Source: Arthrobacter sp. DNA4 (GTDB taxonomy: Bacteria; Actinomycetota; Actinomycetes; Actinomycetales; Micrococcaceae). Taken from it: a stretch of 64,000 nucleotides of DNA. The position numbers and the translations under genes were made by a program. Positions within the stretch are counted from its first letter, which is position 1, and every line of letters begins with the position of its first letter. Location: NCBI RefSeq assembly GCF_024362385.1, contig NZ_CP101466.1, positions 2,356,001 to 2,420,000 of the forward strand. Direction: 5' to 3'. The notes below the pieces were generated by a model. It saw only the letters and a program-made list of their open reading frames with translations. It had not been told where the DNA came from and did no database searches. Shown in pieces: positions 26,617-35,879 of this stretch.

Positions 26617-27921
26617 ATGCCTGACGTCCTGCCCGAGGATGAAGTTGTCCGGATCTGCCAGGAACTCATCCGGATCGACACTTCCAACTACGGCGACGGA
26701 TCGGGGCCGGGGGAGCGGGCGGCGGCAGAGTATGCCGCGGGGCTCATCGAGGAAGTGGGGCTGGACGCCGAGATCTTCGAGTCAGCGCCCGGCCGCGCGA
26801 ACGTAGTCACCAGGATGGCAGGGGAGGACCCCTCGGCCAGTGCGCTGGTGGTCCATGGCCACCTGGACGTCGTTCCGGCGCTCCGGGACCAGTGGTCCGT
26901 GGACCCGTTCGGGGCAGAACTGAAAGATGGCCTCATTTGGGGACGCGGCGCCGTCGACATGAAGGACATGGACGCCATGATCCTTTCGGTGCTGAGGAGT
27001 TTTGCCAGGGAGGGCAGGAAGCCCAAACGGGACATCATCTTCGCTTTCTTCGCGGATGAGGAGGCCGGCGGCGTCTATGGCGCCCGCTACGCCGTCGACA
27101 ACCGGCCCGAACTTTTCGAGGGCGCCGCCGAAGCCATCTCGGAGGTGGGGGGCTTCTCGGCCACCATCGGCGGCCAGCGGACCTACCTGCTGCAGACGGC
27201 GGAAAAGGGCATCTCCTGGCTCCGGCTCGTAGCGCACGGACGGGCTTACCACGGTTCGCAGATCAACACCGACAATGCCGTGACCCGGCTGGCCGCTGCC
27301 GTGACCCGGATTGGCGAATACAAGTGGCCCATCGAGCTCACTCCCACCACCCGGCAGTTCCTTGACGGGGTGACGGAACTCACTGGAGTGGAGTTCGACG
27401 CCGACAACCCCGACCTGCTGCTCAACCAGTTGGGTACGGTGGCCCGGTTTGTCGGCGCGACCCTGCAGAACACCACGAATCCCACGCTCCTCAAGGGCGG
27501 CTACAAGCACAACGTCATTCCCGAGTCCGCCGAAGCCCTGGTTGACTGCCGGACCCTCCCGGGCCAGGAGCAGCAGGTCCTCGAAATCGTGCGCGAACTC
27601 GCCGGCAACGGCGTGGACGTCAGCTACGTCCACAACGACGTCTCGCTTGAAGTCCCGTTCGCCGGCAACCTTGTGGACTCGATGATCGACGCTCTCCACA
27701 AGGAGGATCCCGGTGCCAAGGTGCTGCCCTACACGCTCTCCGGCGGTACAGACAACAAGTCGCTCAGCCGCCTGGGGATCACCGGCTACGGGTTTGCGCC
27801 CCTCATGCTGCCGGACGAGCTGGACTTCACGGGCATGTTCCACGGGGTGGACGAGCGCGTCCCGGCGGATTCCCTGAAGTTCGGTGCCCGGGTGCTGAAC
27901 ACCCTGCTCACCAACTACTGA
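26617..27921 (+). CDS. M20-family metallopeptidase (dipeptidase/deacylase-like)
   Basis: 434 residues with the di-zinc motifs in order: VVHGHLDVVP (His, Asp; about residue 85), WGRGAVDMKDMDAM, FFADEEAGGVYG (catalytic and ligand Glu) and the C-terminal GGTDNKSL. A dimerisation domain with RAYHGSQ lies between. The family cleaves dipeptides or N-acyl amino acids; the specific substrate cannot be told. ATG 26617 follows AAGGAG. It lies 12 bases upstream of an acyl-CoA dehydrogenase gene, probably in one operon. Confidence 0.92.
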   Translation: MPDVLPEDEVVRICQELIRIDTSNYGDGSGPGERAAAEYAAGLIEEVGLDAEIFESAPGRANVVTRMAGEDPSASALVVHGHLDVVPALRDQWSVDPFGAELKDGLIWGRGAVDMKDMDAMILSVLRSFAREGRKPKRDIIFAFFADEEAGGVYGARYAVDNRPELFEGAAEAISEVGGFSATIGGQRTYLLQTAEKGISWLRLVAHGRAYHGSQINTDNAVTRLAAAVTRIGEYKWPIELTPTTRQFLDGVTELTGVEFDADNPDLLLNQLGTVARFVGATLQNTTNPTLLKGGYKHNVIPESAEALVDCRTLPGQEQQVLEIVRELAGNGVDVSYVHNDVSLEVPFAGNLVDSMIDALHKEDPGAKVLPYTLSGGTDNKSLSRLGITGYGFAPLMLPDELDFTGMFHGVDERVPADSLKFGARVLNTLLTNY

Positions 27922-27933
27922 GAGGAGCTTACC

Positions 27934-29094
27934 GTGAGCCCCGAGGAACTCCTGCCTGATGAGCTCCTGCAGCGCATCCGCAGCCGCGCCGCCGGATATG
28001 ACCGTGATAACGCCTTCTTCCATGAAGACCTGGAGGAGTTGGCAGCGGCAGGCTACTTGAAGCTTTTCGTACCAGCGTCCGACGGCGGTGCCGGGCTTGG
28101 GCTTGAAGCGGCGGCGCAGTGCCAGCGCAGGCTGGCAACGGCTGCCCCGGCCACCGCTTTGGCCGTCAACATGCACCTCGTCTGGACCGGCGTCGCGCAC
28201 GTACTGGCGGCGCGGGGCGACAACTCGCTCGATTTTGTCCTCAAGGAAGCTGCCCGGGGCGAGGTCTTCGCCTTCGGCAACTCGGAAGCCGGGAACGACT
28301 CGGTCCTCTTCGACTCACGGACCACTGCCACACCGGAACAGGATGGCGGCTACTCCTACACCGGTACAAAGATTTTCACCAGCCTCTCGCCGGCCTGGAC
28401 CCGGCTGGGCATCTTCGGGAAAGACGCTGCAGCCCGGGACGGTGCCGGGGAACTGGTCCACGGATTCATCACCAGGGAAACTCCCGGCTACCGGATCCTG
28501 GACGACTGGGACACCCTGGGCATGCGGGCCAGCCAGTCCGCCACGACGGTCCTGGAAGCCGTGAAAGCCCCAGCCGACCGCATCTTCCGCAAGCTGCCGG
28601 TCGGCCCCAACGCCGACCCCCTGATCTTCGCGATCTTCGCCTGCTTCGAGAGCCTCCTGGCCGCCGTCTACACGGGCCTCGGAGAACGCGCCCTGGCCGT
28701 GGGAGTGGATAACGTGAAACGGCGTACCTCCTTCAAAAACGGCGGGCGAAGCTACGCGCAGGACCCCGACATCCGCTGGAAGGTGGCAGAGGCCGCCATG
28801 GCCATGGACGTCCTGTACCCGCAGCTCAGGACCGTCACTGCCGACGTCGACGCCCTGGTTGATCACGGAAGCCAGTGGTTTCCCAAACTGGTGGGATTGA
28901 AGGTGAACGCCACCGAAACCGCCCGCCGCGTGGTGGACCTGGCCATCCGGGTCAGCGGGGGATCAAGCTATTTCAGGGGCGCGGAACTGGAACGGCTCTA
29001 CCGGGACGTGCTGGCCGGGATGTTCCACCCCTCCGACGACGAATCTGCCCACAACACCATAGCCAACGCGTGGCTGGGGCCGTTGGAAGACTAA
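27934..29094 (+). CDS. Acyl-CoA dehydrogenase
   Basis: 386 residues with standard three-domain layout: an N-terminal helical domain (PASDGGAGLGLEAAAQ), a middle FAD domain with FGNSEAGNDS and TGTKIFTSLSP, and a C-terminal helical domain ending VSGGSSYFRGAELERLYRDV. GTG 27934 is preceded by GAGGAG 12 bases after the M20 gene stop. The SEAGND loop replaces the usual TEPxxGSD, a variant seen in some acyl-CoA dehydrogenases. Substrate unknown. Confidence 0.9.
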   Translation: MSPEELLPDELLQRIRSRAAGYDRDNAFFHEDLEELAAAGYLKLFVPASDGGAGLGLEAAAQCQRRLATAAPATALAVNMHLVWTGVAHVLAARGDNSLDFVLKEAARGEVFAFGNSEAGNDSVLFDSRTTATPEQDGGYSYTGTKIFTSLSPAWTRLGIFGKDAAARDGAGELVHGFITRETPGYRILDDWDTLGMRASQSATTVLEAVKAPADRIFRKLPVGPNADPLIFAIFACFESLLAAVYTGLGERALAVGVDNVKRRTSFKNGGRSYAQDPDIRWKVAEAAMAMDVLYPQLRTVTADVDALVDHGSQWFPKLVGLKVNATETARRVVDLAIRVSGGSSYFRGAELERLYRDVLAGMFHPSDDESAHNTIANAWLGPLED

Positions 29095-29136
29095 ACGGTC
29101 CGCTGGACCGCACCTTCCTAAACGGTCCGCTGGACC
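29091..29136. repeat. 19-bp direct repeat spanning two convergent stop codons
   Basis: CTAAACGGTCCGCTGGACC occurs at 29091-29109 and again at 29118-29136 (27-base period). The first copy contains the TAA of the acyl-CoA dehydrogenase gene; the second contains the complement of the TAG ending the DUF5703 gene. It looks like a local tandem duplication at the convergent junction. Confidence 0.85.
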
Positions 29137-29351
29137 TGCATCACCCGGCGCCGCAGCCAAAAGCGCCTGCCGCCGCCCACATAGAGCTTGCTGCGTTCGA
29201 GTTCCCACTTGCCGTATTCGGAGTGTTCAACGAGCCGTCGCCGCGCCTCCGGCAAGGAATCATCAGGGCTGACCGTCAGTACGAGGTACTCGTACTGACG
29301 CAAATAATCCCGCTCCCGCTGGACCGAGCTGGTGAGAAATTGTTCCTTCAT
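29118..29351 (-). CDS. DUF5703 family protein
   Basis: 77 residues with the family pattern: RDYLRQYEYLVLTV, then EARRRLVEHSEYGKWELERSKLYVGGGRRFWLRRRVMQVQR. Small actinobacterial protein of unknown function. ATG 29351 follows GGAGAG. The last codons lie inside the second copy of a 19-bp direct repeat, so the C-terminus may have been altered by the duplication. Confidence 0.8.
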   Translation of the reverse strand: MKEQFLTSSVQRERDYLRQYEYLVLTVSPDDSLPEARRRLVEHSEYGKWELERSKLYVGGGRRFWLRRRVMQVQRTV

Positions 29352-29379
29352 TTGCTCTCCATTTTCGTCCTTTTCCGGC

Positions 29380-29385
29380 TAACGT
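29380..29385 (+). promoter_or_regulatory. -10 box (TAACGT) for leaderless gene at 29392
   Basis: TAACGT stands 6 bases before the ATG at 29392 and no ribosome binding site is present. Confidence 0.45.
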
Positions 29386-29391
29386 GAAGTC

Positions 29392-29658
29392 ATGAGCATC
29401 GATCCGCGTGTCGCGCTTTCGTCCCTGACCACCGCTTTGGAAGAACACCTTATAGCAGCATCGAACCGCCGCGGGGACGGTGATCCCTCCGTTGAGGCAG
29501 CGTTTTTCGCAGTTGCCGATGCCTTCGAAGTCTACGAGGACGCCCTCTACGAGGCCTATAACGAAGTAACGCCCCTGCAGGTCTTTGACGACGAGGACGA
29601 TGAGGACGAAGAAGCCGACGTGGACGAGGACGAAGACCTGGAAATCGTCGAGGAATAG
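29392..29658 (+). CDS. Small acidic hypothetical protein
   Basis: 88 residues. The first 60 form amphipathic helices (LTTALEEHLIAASNRRG, VEAAFFAVADAFEVYEDALYEAYNEV); the last 25 are almost entirely Asp and Glu. Similar proteins in related genera have been labelled primosomal protein without clear basis. The acidic tail could mimic nucleic acid or bind basic proteins. Function unknown. Confidence 0.7.
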   Translation: MSIDPRVALSSLTTALEEHLIAASNRRGDGDPSVEAAFFAVADAFEVYEDALYEAYNEVTPLQVFDDEDDEDEEADVDEDEDLEIVEE

Positions 29659-29706
29659 CAACGCCGCCCGGACCGTCCCGGGACACGGGAAGTTCGGCAA
29701 CAGAAC

Positions 29707-30642
29707 CTAAGACACCGCGGAAACATCCTCCAGCGCGCGTGCAATCTGCGGCGGCAGGGGTGCCAGCTGGGAGTCGAGGATCTCCTTCAACTGCACCGGT
29801 GTCCGGGCGCCCACGATGGCCGTGGCAACGCCATGCTGTGACAGCAGCCAGGAGAGCGAAACATCCTGCGGAGTCCGGCCCAACCCGTTTGCAGCCATGC
29901 ACACAGCATCCACGATCCGCGACGGCTTCTCCTCGAGATACGGCTCCACGTACCCGGCTTCGCTGACCGAGGCTCCCCGTGAACCGGCGGGGATGCTGCC
30001 ACGGTACTTCCCCGTAAGCACCCCCCGGCCCAGAGGAGCCCACGCCATCAGGCCCAGGCCGGCATCCTCAGCTGCGGGGATCAGTTCCGCCTCCGTCGAC
30101 CGGTTAAGGAACGAGTATTCTGCCTGGACAGCCACCAGCGGCACACTGCTCGTGGCGGCGGCCTTCGCCGCCTGCCAGCCCCGATAGTTCGAGATGCCCG
30201 CGTACCTGGCCCGGCCGGTGCGGACGGCAAACTCCAGCGCCGCCAGGGTTTCGTCGAGGGGAACGTTGCCATCCCACGTTTCGGCGAACCACAGGTCCAC
30301 GTAGTCAGTGCCCAGACGGGCCAGGCTTGCATCCAGCCCGGTGAGCATCGCATTGCGTGAGGCGTCCACCGCACGCCGGCCATCCGGCGTCGTCATCCCC
30401 GCTTTCGTGGAGATGGAAATCTCCGTGCGGGCCACCACATCGCCCAGGAGCGAGCCAAGGATCGCCTCCGAGCCGCCGCCCGCGTAGGACGCCGATGTGT
30501 CCACGTGCCGGCCGCCGGCATCCAGGAACGTCCGCAGCAACTCCGACGCGTCCTGTTCGTCAGTGTCGCCACCCCAGGAGCGGGTGCCAAGGGAGAGGGC
30601 GGAAACTCGCAATCCACTGTTGCCGACGTAACGCTGCTGCAT
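29707..30642 (-). CDS. Aldo/keto reductase
   Basis: 311 residues of TIM-barrel AKR type: RYVGNSGLRVSALSLGTRSWGG at the N-terminus, DTSASYAGGGSEAILG with the catalytic Asp and Tyr, STKAG with the catalytic Lys, and the NADPH-binding tail IVGARTPVQLKEILD. It resembles voltage-gated potassium channel beta-subunit-like AKRs. The substrate is unknown. Divergent from uppP, with both genes using leaderless promoters. Confidence 0.9.
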   Translation of the reverse strand: MQQRYVGNSGLRVSALSLGTRSWGGDTDEQDASELLRTFLDAGGRHVDTSASYAGGGSEAILGSLLGDVVARTEISISTKAGMTTPDGRRAVDASRNAMLTGLDASLARLGTDYVDLWFAETWDGNVPLDETLAALEFAVRTGRARYAGISNYRGWQAAKAAATSSVPLVAVQAEYSFLNRSTEAELIPAAEDAGLGLMAWAPLGRGVLTGKYRGSIPAGSRGASVSEAGYVEPYLEEKPSRIVDAVCMAANGLGRTPQDVSLSWLLSQHGVATAIVGARTPVQLKEILDSQLAPLPPQIARALEDVSAVS

Positions 30643-30649
30643 AGCAGCA

Positions 30650-30655
30650 AGCTTA
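30650..30655 (-). promoter_or_regulatory. -10 box (TAAGCT) for leaderless aldo/keto reductase gene
   Basis: TAAGCT lies 7 bases before the ATG at 30642. Confidence 0.45.
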
Positions 30656-30681
30656 CGGCCAGGAGCGGCGCTGCCATGCCG

Positions 30682-30687
30682 TAGGGT
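30682..30687 (+). promoter_or_regulatory. -10 box (TAGGGT) for leaderless uppP
   Basis: TAGGGT lies 6 bases before the GTG at 30694, with no ribosome binding site. Confidence 0.5.
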
Positions 30688-30693
30688 CTTAGC

Positions 30694-31527
30694 GTGAACT
30701 GGTTTGAAGCGGCCCTGCTGGGCCTAGTGCAGGGACTGACCGAATTTCTACCGATTTCATCAAGCGCACACCTGCGGATCGTGGGCGAATTCCTCCCCAA
30801 CGCAGAGGACCCGGGGGCAGCCTTCACGGCCATTACCCAGCTCGGCACGGAGACCGCCGTCCTGATCTTCTTTTGGCGTGACATCGTCCGCATTGTCAAG
30901 GCCTGGGCGGGCTCCCTCACCGGGCGCGTGCCGCGGCAGGACCCTGACGCCCGGATGGGCTGGCTGGTGATTCTGGGCAGCCTGCCCATCATCGTTCTGG
31001 GGCTCCTCTTCCAGGACCAGATCGAGTCCGTACTCCGCAGCATGTGGATCGTGGCCACCATGCTGATCGTCTTCGGCCTCATCCTTGCCGTGGCAGACGC
31101 AATTGGCGCCCAAAAGCGGGACCTTGCCCACCTGACCTACAAGCACGGCATGCTGTACGGCCTGGCGCAGGCCCTGGCCCTCATTCCCGGCGTCTCCCGC
31201 TCCGGCGGGACGATCACCGCGGGCCTGCTGATGGGCTATACCCGTGAGGCCGCGGCACGGTACTCCTTCCTACTCGCCATCCCCGCAGTGTTCGGCAGCG
31301 GGCTGTACCAGCTCTACAAGGTGGTCACCAAGGAAGGGATCTCCGGCCCGTTCGGCCTGCCGGAGACCGCGCTTGCCACCGTGATCGCCCTGCTGGTGGG
31401 CTACGTCATCATCGGATGGTTCCTGAAGTTCGTTTCCACGCGCAGCTACCGGCTCTTTGTCTGGTACCGGATCTTCCTCGGACTCGCCCTGTACCTCCTG
31501 CTCGGTTTCGGCGTCATCAGCGCCTAG
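30694..31527 (+). CDS. uppP: Undecaprenyl-diphosphatase (BacA/UppP)
   Basis: 277 residues, about eight membrane helices. It regenerates undecaprenyl phosphate for peptidoglycan and other wall polymers. Both family motifs are present: [19 protein letters not shown] near the N-terminus (Glu and Ser residues of the active site) and [19 protein letters not shown] near residues 164-182. Overproduction in other bacteria gives bacitracin resistance. mshC follows after 15 bases but has its own -10 box. Confidence 0.96.
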   Translation: MNWFEAALLGLVQGLTEFLPISSSAHLRIVGEFLPNAEDPGAAFTAITQLGTETAVLIFFWRDIVRIVKAWAGSLTGRVPRQDPDARMGWLVILGSLPIIVLGLLFQDQIESVLRSMWIVATMLIVFGLILAVADAIGAQKRDLAHLTYKHGMLYGLAQALALIPGVSRSGGTITAGLLMGYTREAAARYSFLLAIPAVFGSGLYQLYKVVTKEGISGPFGLPETALATVIALLVGYVIIGWFLKFVSTRSYRLFVWYRIFLGLALYLLLGFGVISA

Positions 31528-31530
31528 GAC

Positions 31531-31536
31531 TAGGCT
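31531..31536 (+). promoter_or_regulatory. -10 box (TAGGCT) for leaderless mshC
   Basis: TAGGCT lies 6 bases before the GTG at 31543, just after the uppP stop codon. Confidence 0.5.
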
Positions 31537-31542
31537 TGGCAT

Positions 31543-32820
31543 GTGAAATCCTGGACTTCCCGCCCTGTGCCTGCCCTGCCTGGAAACATCCCCGCCATCC
31601 GGCTGTTCGATACCGCGGCGGGCCGCGAAGTGGCCCTGGAACGGGAGGCCAGGCCTTCCATGTACGTCTGCGGCATCACCCCCTACGACGCAACCCACAT
31701 GGGGCACGCTGCCAGCTATGTCGCCTTTGACCTCCTGAACCGTGCCTGGCGCGACGCCGGCAGCGAGGTCTCCTACGTACAGAACGTCACTGACGTGGAT
31801 GACCCCCTGCTCGAACGGGCCACCGCCACCGGCGTCGACTGGCGGCAGCTCGCCGCAGAGCAGGTGGAACTCTTCCAGACCGACATGGAGGCGCTGAACG
31901 TCCTGGCGCCGGACAACTACGTTGGCGCCGTCGAATCCATTAACCTGATCGTCCCCGAGGTGGAACGCCTGGTCAGCATGGGGCTGGCATACCGCGTGGC
32001 CGTCACCAACGGCGAGCCTGACGGGGACGTCTATTACGACGTCGAAGCCGCCGGCAAGCAGTCAACGGCACCCGATGCCTGGGCCCTGGGATCCATTTCC
32101 CACCTTGGCGAAAGCGCCATGCTGGAGCTCTTCGCCGAGCGCGGCGGGGATCCGGGCCGCGCCGGAAAGCGGCAGGCCCTCGACCCGTTGCTCTGGCGGG
32201 TGGAACGCGAGGGCGAGCCGAGCTGGCCCGGTGGAAGCCTGGGACCGGGACGGCCGGGCTGGCACATTGAGTGCACCGTGATCGCGCAGAAGTACCTGCC
32301 CGCGCCCTTCACCGTGCAGGGCGGCGGATCGGACCTGATCTTCCCGCACCACGAAATGGGCGCCGGTCACGCGTACTCCCTCGCCGGCGTGCCCCTGGCC
32401 AAGCACTACGCGCACGCGGGCATGGTGGGCCTTGACGGCGAAAAAATGAGCAAGTCCAAAGGCAACCTGGTGCTGGTCTCCAGGCTCCGCGCAGCCGGCG
32501 AGGACCCTGCAGCAATACGCCTGGCGATCCTGGCCCACCACTACCGCTCCGATTGGTCTTGGACCGACGAAGGCTTCAATGCCGCCAAGGCCGACCTGGC
32601 GGCGTGGCGGAAAGCACTTGACCATACTCCCGAGGGCTCGGGCCAGCAGTTGCTGGCCGAGATGCGGGAGGCGCTGGCAGCAGACCTGAATGCGCCCGCA
32701 GCGGTGGCCGCGGTCTCGCGCTGGGCACGGACTGCCAACGACGCCGGTGCTGCCGCCAGCCCCGCTGACGGGGCACTGGTAAAGGACGCGGTGGACGCCC
32801 TCCTGGGCATCCGGCTCTAA
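31543..32820 (+). CDS. mshC: Cysteine:1-D-myo-inosityl 2-amino-2-deoxy-alpha-D-glucopyranoside ligase
   Basis: 425 residues of cysteinyl-tRNA synthetase-like fold without an anticodon domain. It joins cysteine to GlcN-inositol in mycothiol synthesis using ATP. Motifs: [20 protein letters not shown] (zinc-binding Cys and HIGH-like element), [13 protein letters not shown], and KMSKS at residues 301-305. GTG 31543 is the expected start. It shows that the organism makes mycothiol as its main low-molecular-weight thiol. A very strong terminator follows. Confidence 0.96.
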   Translation: MKSWTSRPVPALPGNIPAIRLFDTAAGREVALEREARPSMYVCGITPYDATHMGHAASYVAFDLLNRAWRDAGSEVSYVQNVTDVDDPLLERATATGVDWRQLAAEQVELFQTDMEALNVLAPDNYVGAVESINLIVPEVERLVSMGLAYRVAVTNGEPDGDVYYDVEAAGKQSTAPDAWALGSISHLGESAMLELFAERGGDPGRAGKRQALDPLLWRVEREGEPSWPGGSLGPGRPGWHIECTVIAQKYLPAPFTVQGGGSDLIFPHHEMGAGHAYSLAGVPLAKHYAHAGMVGLDGEKMSKSKGNLVLVSRLRAAGEDPAAIRLAILAHHYRSDWSWTDEGFNAAKADLAAWRKALDHTPEGSGQQLLAEMREALAADLNAPAAVAAVSRWARTANDAGAAASPADGALVKDAVDALLGIRL

Positions 32821-32840
32821 GGCGTCCACACCTCACGGCA

Positions 32841-32888
32841 AACACGAAGGGCCCGGCCGGGATTGCTCCCGGCCGGGCCCTTCGTGTT
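32841..32888 (+). terminator. Very strong hairpin terminator after mshC, probably bidirectional
   Basis: Perfect 22-base arms (32841-32862 and 32867-32888) enclose a 4-base loop. It lies between the convergent mshC and PAC2 genes. Confidence 0.9.
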
Positions 32889-32910
32889 AAGGCATGTCAG
32901 TACGTCAACG

Positions 32911-33816
32911 TCAGGGCCGGTCCTGGCCCCGCCGCTTCAGGTACCGCTCAAATTCACGGGCAATGGACTCGCCACTGGCTTCAGGGAGGTCGGCAGTGTC
33001 CTTGGCTTCCTCCAACTGCCGCACGTAGGCAGCGATCTCCGGGTCTTCGGTAGCGAGTTCGTCCACGCCGCGCTCCCACGCATCCGCTTCCTCCGCCAGC
33101 TCGTGGGTGTCCAGCGGCACCTGCAGCAGCTCCTCGATGCGGTGCAGGAGGGCAAGCTGCGCTTTGGGGGAGGGCGCCTGGGCCACATAATGCGGCACGG
33201 CGGCCCACAAGGACACGGTAGGCAGTCCCGCCAGGAGGGCCACCTCTGACAGGACGCCCACAATCCCAACGGGGCCCTCATACTGGGAGGCCTCCAGGTT
33301 CATGCGCTCACGCAGCGGAGCGTCATCCGAGGACGTGCTCACCGGAATCGGGCGGCTGTGCGGAACATCCGCCAGCAGCGCACCCACCAGCACCACATAG
33401 TCGACGTTCAGCGCCTCGGCATGGACCAGCAGCTCTGCCGTGTAGGCCCTCCACTTATAGGACGGCTCCGTCCCCTGCACAAAGATGACATCCACATTGG
33501 AGTTGGGCGCACTCGCCTTGTAGATCCTGGTGGAAGGCCATTTGATCTTGCGCTCACCGGCAGCATTCCTGCGCACGGTCGGCCGCGTGAACTGGAAGTC
33601 GTAGTACTCGTCAGCATCGATGGAAGCGACTTTCTTGCCGCCCCACAGTTTGTTCAGGTAGCGCAGCGAATCGCTGGCCGCTTCTCCGGCATCGTTCCAC
33701 CCCTCAAAGGCGGCAAGCATCACTGTTACGCGCTGTCCGTCAGCCACTGGCTGCAGGAACCGTTCCCGCTCGGGTCCGGCACCCTGTTCGGCGGTGTCTC
33801 CCTCGAAGCTATTCAT
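32911..33816 (-). CDS. PAC2 family protein (proteasome-assembly-chaperone-like)
   Basis: 301 residues with the PAC2 signature VMLAAFEGWNDAGEAASDSLRYL near residue 30 and VVLVGALLADVPHSRPIPV, then GPVGIVGVLSEVALLAGLPTVSLWAAVPHYV. The family is named after a eukaryotic 20S assembly chaperone, and actinobacterial members often lie near Pup-proteasome genes, as here (about 3 kb from arc). A role in assembling PrcBA is not established. Confidence 0.88.
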   Translation of the reverse strand: MNSFEGDTAEQGAGPERERFLQPVADGQRVTVMLAAFEGWNDAGEAASDSLRYLNKLWGGKKVASIDADEYYDFQFTRPTVRRNAAGERKIKWPSTRIYKASAPNSNVDVIFVQGTEPSYKWRAYTAELLVHAEALNVDYVVLVGALLADVPHSRPIPVSTSSDDAPLRERMNLEASQYEGPVGIVGVLSEVALLAGLPTVSLWAAVPHYVAQAPSPKAQLALLHRIEELLQVPLDTHELAEEADAWERGVDELATEDPEIAAYVRQLEEAKDTADLPEASGESIAREFERYLKRRGQDRP

Positions 33817-33822
33817 TTCTTC

Positions 33823-33828
33823 ACCCTA
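33823..33828 (-). promoter_or_regulatory. -10 box (TAGGGT) for leaderless PAC2 gene
   Basis: TAGGGT is 6 bases before the ATG at 33816. Confidence 0.45.
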
Positions 33829-33955
33829 CGTCCAAGGTGGTTGCCCGCGCATGGAATGATGCGCCGCAAATCCCCTGAATCCCGTCCAAAGCGGGCCCGG
33901 TCCTTGGCATATTCGCCAAGGGCGTAGCCCACAGCCTCCGCCCAGCCATGCCCCG

Positions 33956-33961
33956 TAGACT
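33956..33961 (+). promoter_or_regulatory. -10 box (TAGACT) for leaderless HAD gene
   Basis: TAGACT is 6 bases before the ATG at 33968, with no ribosome binding site. Confidence 0.5.
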
Positions 33962-33967
33962 GGCGTT

Positions 33968-34696
33968 ATGCCAATTCCTGCCACCAGTTCCCCGCTCAAA
34001 GCCGTCCTGTGGGACATGGACGGGACCATTGTGGACACCGAGCCATACTGGATTGCCGCGGAGCATGGGCTGGTGGAGGCACACGGCGGAACGTGGAGCC
34101 ATGACCAGGCGATGCAGCTGGTTGGCCAGTCACTGACATTCTCCGCGGGCCTGCTCCAGCAGGCCGGCGTCGAATTGGAAATCCGCGAAATCATCGACAC
34201 CCTGACTGCCCAGGTCATCAGCAGCGTCCAGCAGGAAGTGCCGTGGCGCCCTGGCGCCCGCGAACTCCTCGAGGAACTGCACCTCGCCGGCGTGCGCTGC
34301 GCCCTGGTCACCATGTCCGAGGGCCCACTGGCCCGCGAGGTGGTAGCGAACCTTCCCCGGCCGTACTTCGACGTAGTGGTCACCGGCGACACCGTGAGCC
34401 AGGGCAAGCCGCACCCGGAGGCGTACCTGACCGCCGTCGAGCTCCTGCAGGAGAACGATCCCGACCTCGGAATCCACCACTGCGTAGCCCTCGAAGACTC
34501 CGTACCGGGCGTGGCTGCGGCCGTAGCCTCCGGCGTCGCCACGGTTGCCGTGCCGCACATTGTCCCGCTGCCTGAGCACCACAGCTACGAGCTCTGGGAC
34601 ACCCTTTCCGGCCGGACACTGGTGGAGCTGGAAGCACTCCTCCTGCAGGCCGGCGCCACCAATGCGGCCGCCTCCCAAGGTGGTCCACGTGGCTGA
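33968..34696 (+). CDS. HAD-superfamily phosphohydrolase (beta-phosphoglucomutase-like)
   Basis: 242 residues with the HAD motif I VLWDMDGTIVDTEP (nucleophile Asp about residue 16), an inserted helical cap, motif III Lys in GKPHPEAY, and motif IV HHCVALEDSVPGVAAA. The sequence type is close to phosphoglycolate phosphatase or beta-phosphoglucomutase-like enzymes. The substrate cannot be assigned. The stop overlaps the start of the next gene, an M50 protease. Confidence 0.9.
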   Translation: MPIPATSSPLKAVLWDMDGTIVDTEPYWIAAEHGLVEAHGGTWSHDQAMQLVGQSLTFSAGLLQQAGVELEIREIIDTLTAQVISSVQQEVPWRPGARELLEELHLAGVRCALVTMSEGPLAREVVANLPRPYFDVVVTGDTVSQGKPHPEAYLTAVELLQENDPDLGIHHCVALEDSVPGVAAAVASGVATVAVPHIVPLPEHHSYELWDTLSGRTLVELEALLLQAGATNAAASQGGPRG

Positions 34697-35879
34697 CCCC
34701 GGCGCCGGACAAAGCCCTGCATCGGGCACTCCGGCGCGCCGCGAAGGCATCCCGCTGGGCCGCATCGCCGGCGTCCCCATTGTCCTCGCGTACTCGTGGT
34801 TCGTGATCGCGGCCTTCACCGTGATCGTGTACGGGCCGGTTCTGGCGCGGAACAACCCCATGCTGGGCGTAAGCGCCTATCTCGTGGCCTTTGCCTACGC
34901 CGTCCTGCTCCTCATCTCGGTCCTCGTCCACGAGCTCGCCCACGCGCTGACGGCGAAAATCTACGGCTGGCCCACCCAGAAGATCGTCCTGAACCTTTGG
35001 GGCGGCCATACCCAGTTCGAAAGCTTCACCTCGTCACCGGGACGATCTGTTCTGGTTGCGCTGGCGGGCCCGGCCGCCAACTTCGTCCTGGCCGGCGGAG
35101 CCTGGCTGCTGCTCGGCACCAACAGCCTGGGAAGTGTCGCCGAAATCCTCACGAACATCTTCATGTGGGCCAATTTCCTCATCGGTGTCTTCAACGTCCT
35201 GCCCGGCCTGCCGCTGGACGGCGGTAAGCTGGTCGAATCCATCGTCTGGAAGGCCACCGGCAGCCAGGCGAAGGGAACCGTGGCGGTAAGCTGGGGCGGC
35301 CGGATCATCGTCCTCGCCATTGCCTACTGGTTCCTCCTGCGTCCGTTCCTCGCCGGTGACCAGCCGGACTTCAGCCTGCTGATGATCACCATCCTGGTGG
35401 GCGGATTCCTGTGGATGGGCGCGTCGGCGTCCATCCAGCAGGGCACCCTGCGGGGGCGGCTGCCGCTGGTCAGCGCCGCAGCCTTGGCGACCCCGGCGGC
35501 CGGCGTTCCCTCCACCGGTACCGTCCGGGACGCCCTCCGCCTGGCAGCAGCGGGGACGAAGTCCGTGGTGGTTTGCGGACCGGACGGACGGCCGCAGGGC
35601 GTGGTGGACCCGGGAGCACTTGCCTCGGTGCCCGGTGCTGCGGCGGATACCACGCCCGTCACCGCCATTTCATTCCCCCTGGCTGCCGGAGCCTACATTC
35701 CGGAGTGGTCCAAAGGGCAGGAGTTGATCCAGTTCCTTTCCCAGCTTGAGGGACGTCATTACGCTGTTGTGGACCACAACGGAACGGTCACCGGACTGCT
35801 GACTCAGGAGGCTGTCCTCGCAGCCATCACCGGAAAACGCCCGCGCAACGATAGGCACCCGCAAGGCCAGACCCGGTAG
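34689..35879 (+). CDS. Site-2-type intramembrane metalloprotease with CBS domains (M50)
   Basis: 396 residues. Membrane helices carry HELAH (residues 81-85) and FNVLPGLPLDGGKLVES, the two zinc-ligand motifs of site-2 proteases; the C-terminal 130 residues contain a pair of CBS-like modules (TVRDALRLAAAGTKSVVV...VVDHNGTVTGLLTQEAVLAAI). The order M50-CBS protease, TrmI, proteasome genes is common in actinobacteria. It may link membrane proteolysis to nucleotide sensing. GTG 34689 overlaps the HAD gene by 8 bases; GTG 34680 is an alternative. Confidence 0.9.
   Translation: MADPGAGQSPASGTPARREGIPLGRIAGVPIVLAYSWFVIAAFTVIVYGPVLARNNPMLGVSAYLVAFAYAVLLLISVLVHELAHALTAKIYGWPTQKIVLNLWGGHTQFESFTSSPGRSVLVALAGPAANFVLAGGAWLLLGTNSLGSVAEILTNIFMWANFLIGVFNVLPGLPLDGGKLVESIVWKATGSQAKGTVAVSWGGRIIVLAIAYWFLLRPFLAGDQPDFSLLMITILVGGFLWMGASASIQQGTLRGRLPLVSAAALATPAAGVPSTGTVRDALRLAAAGTKSVVVCGPDGRPQGVVDPGALASVPGAAADTTPVTAISFPLAAGAYIPEWSKGQELIQFLSQLEGRHYAVVDHNGTVTGLLTQEAVLAAITGKRPRNDRHPQGQTR

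Noticed and set aside
26782..28200. 472-codon minus-strand frame across the M20 peptidase and acyl-CoA dehydrogenase
   Set aside because: Crosses two genes with intact catalytic motifs; the peptide has no motif and poor composition.
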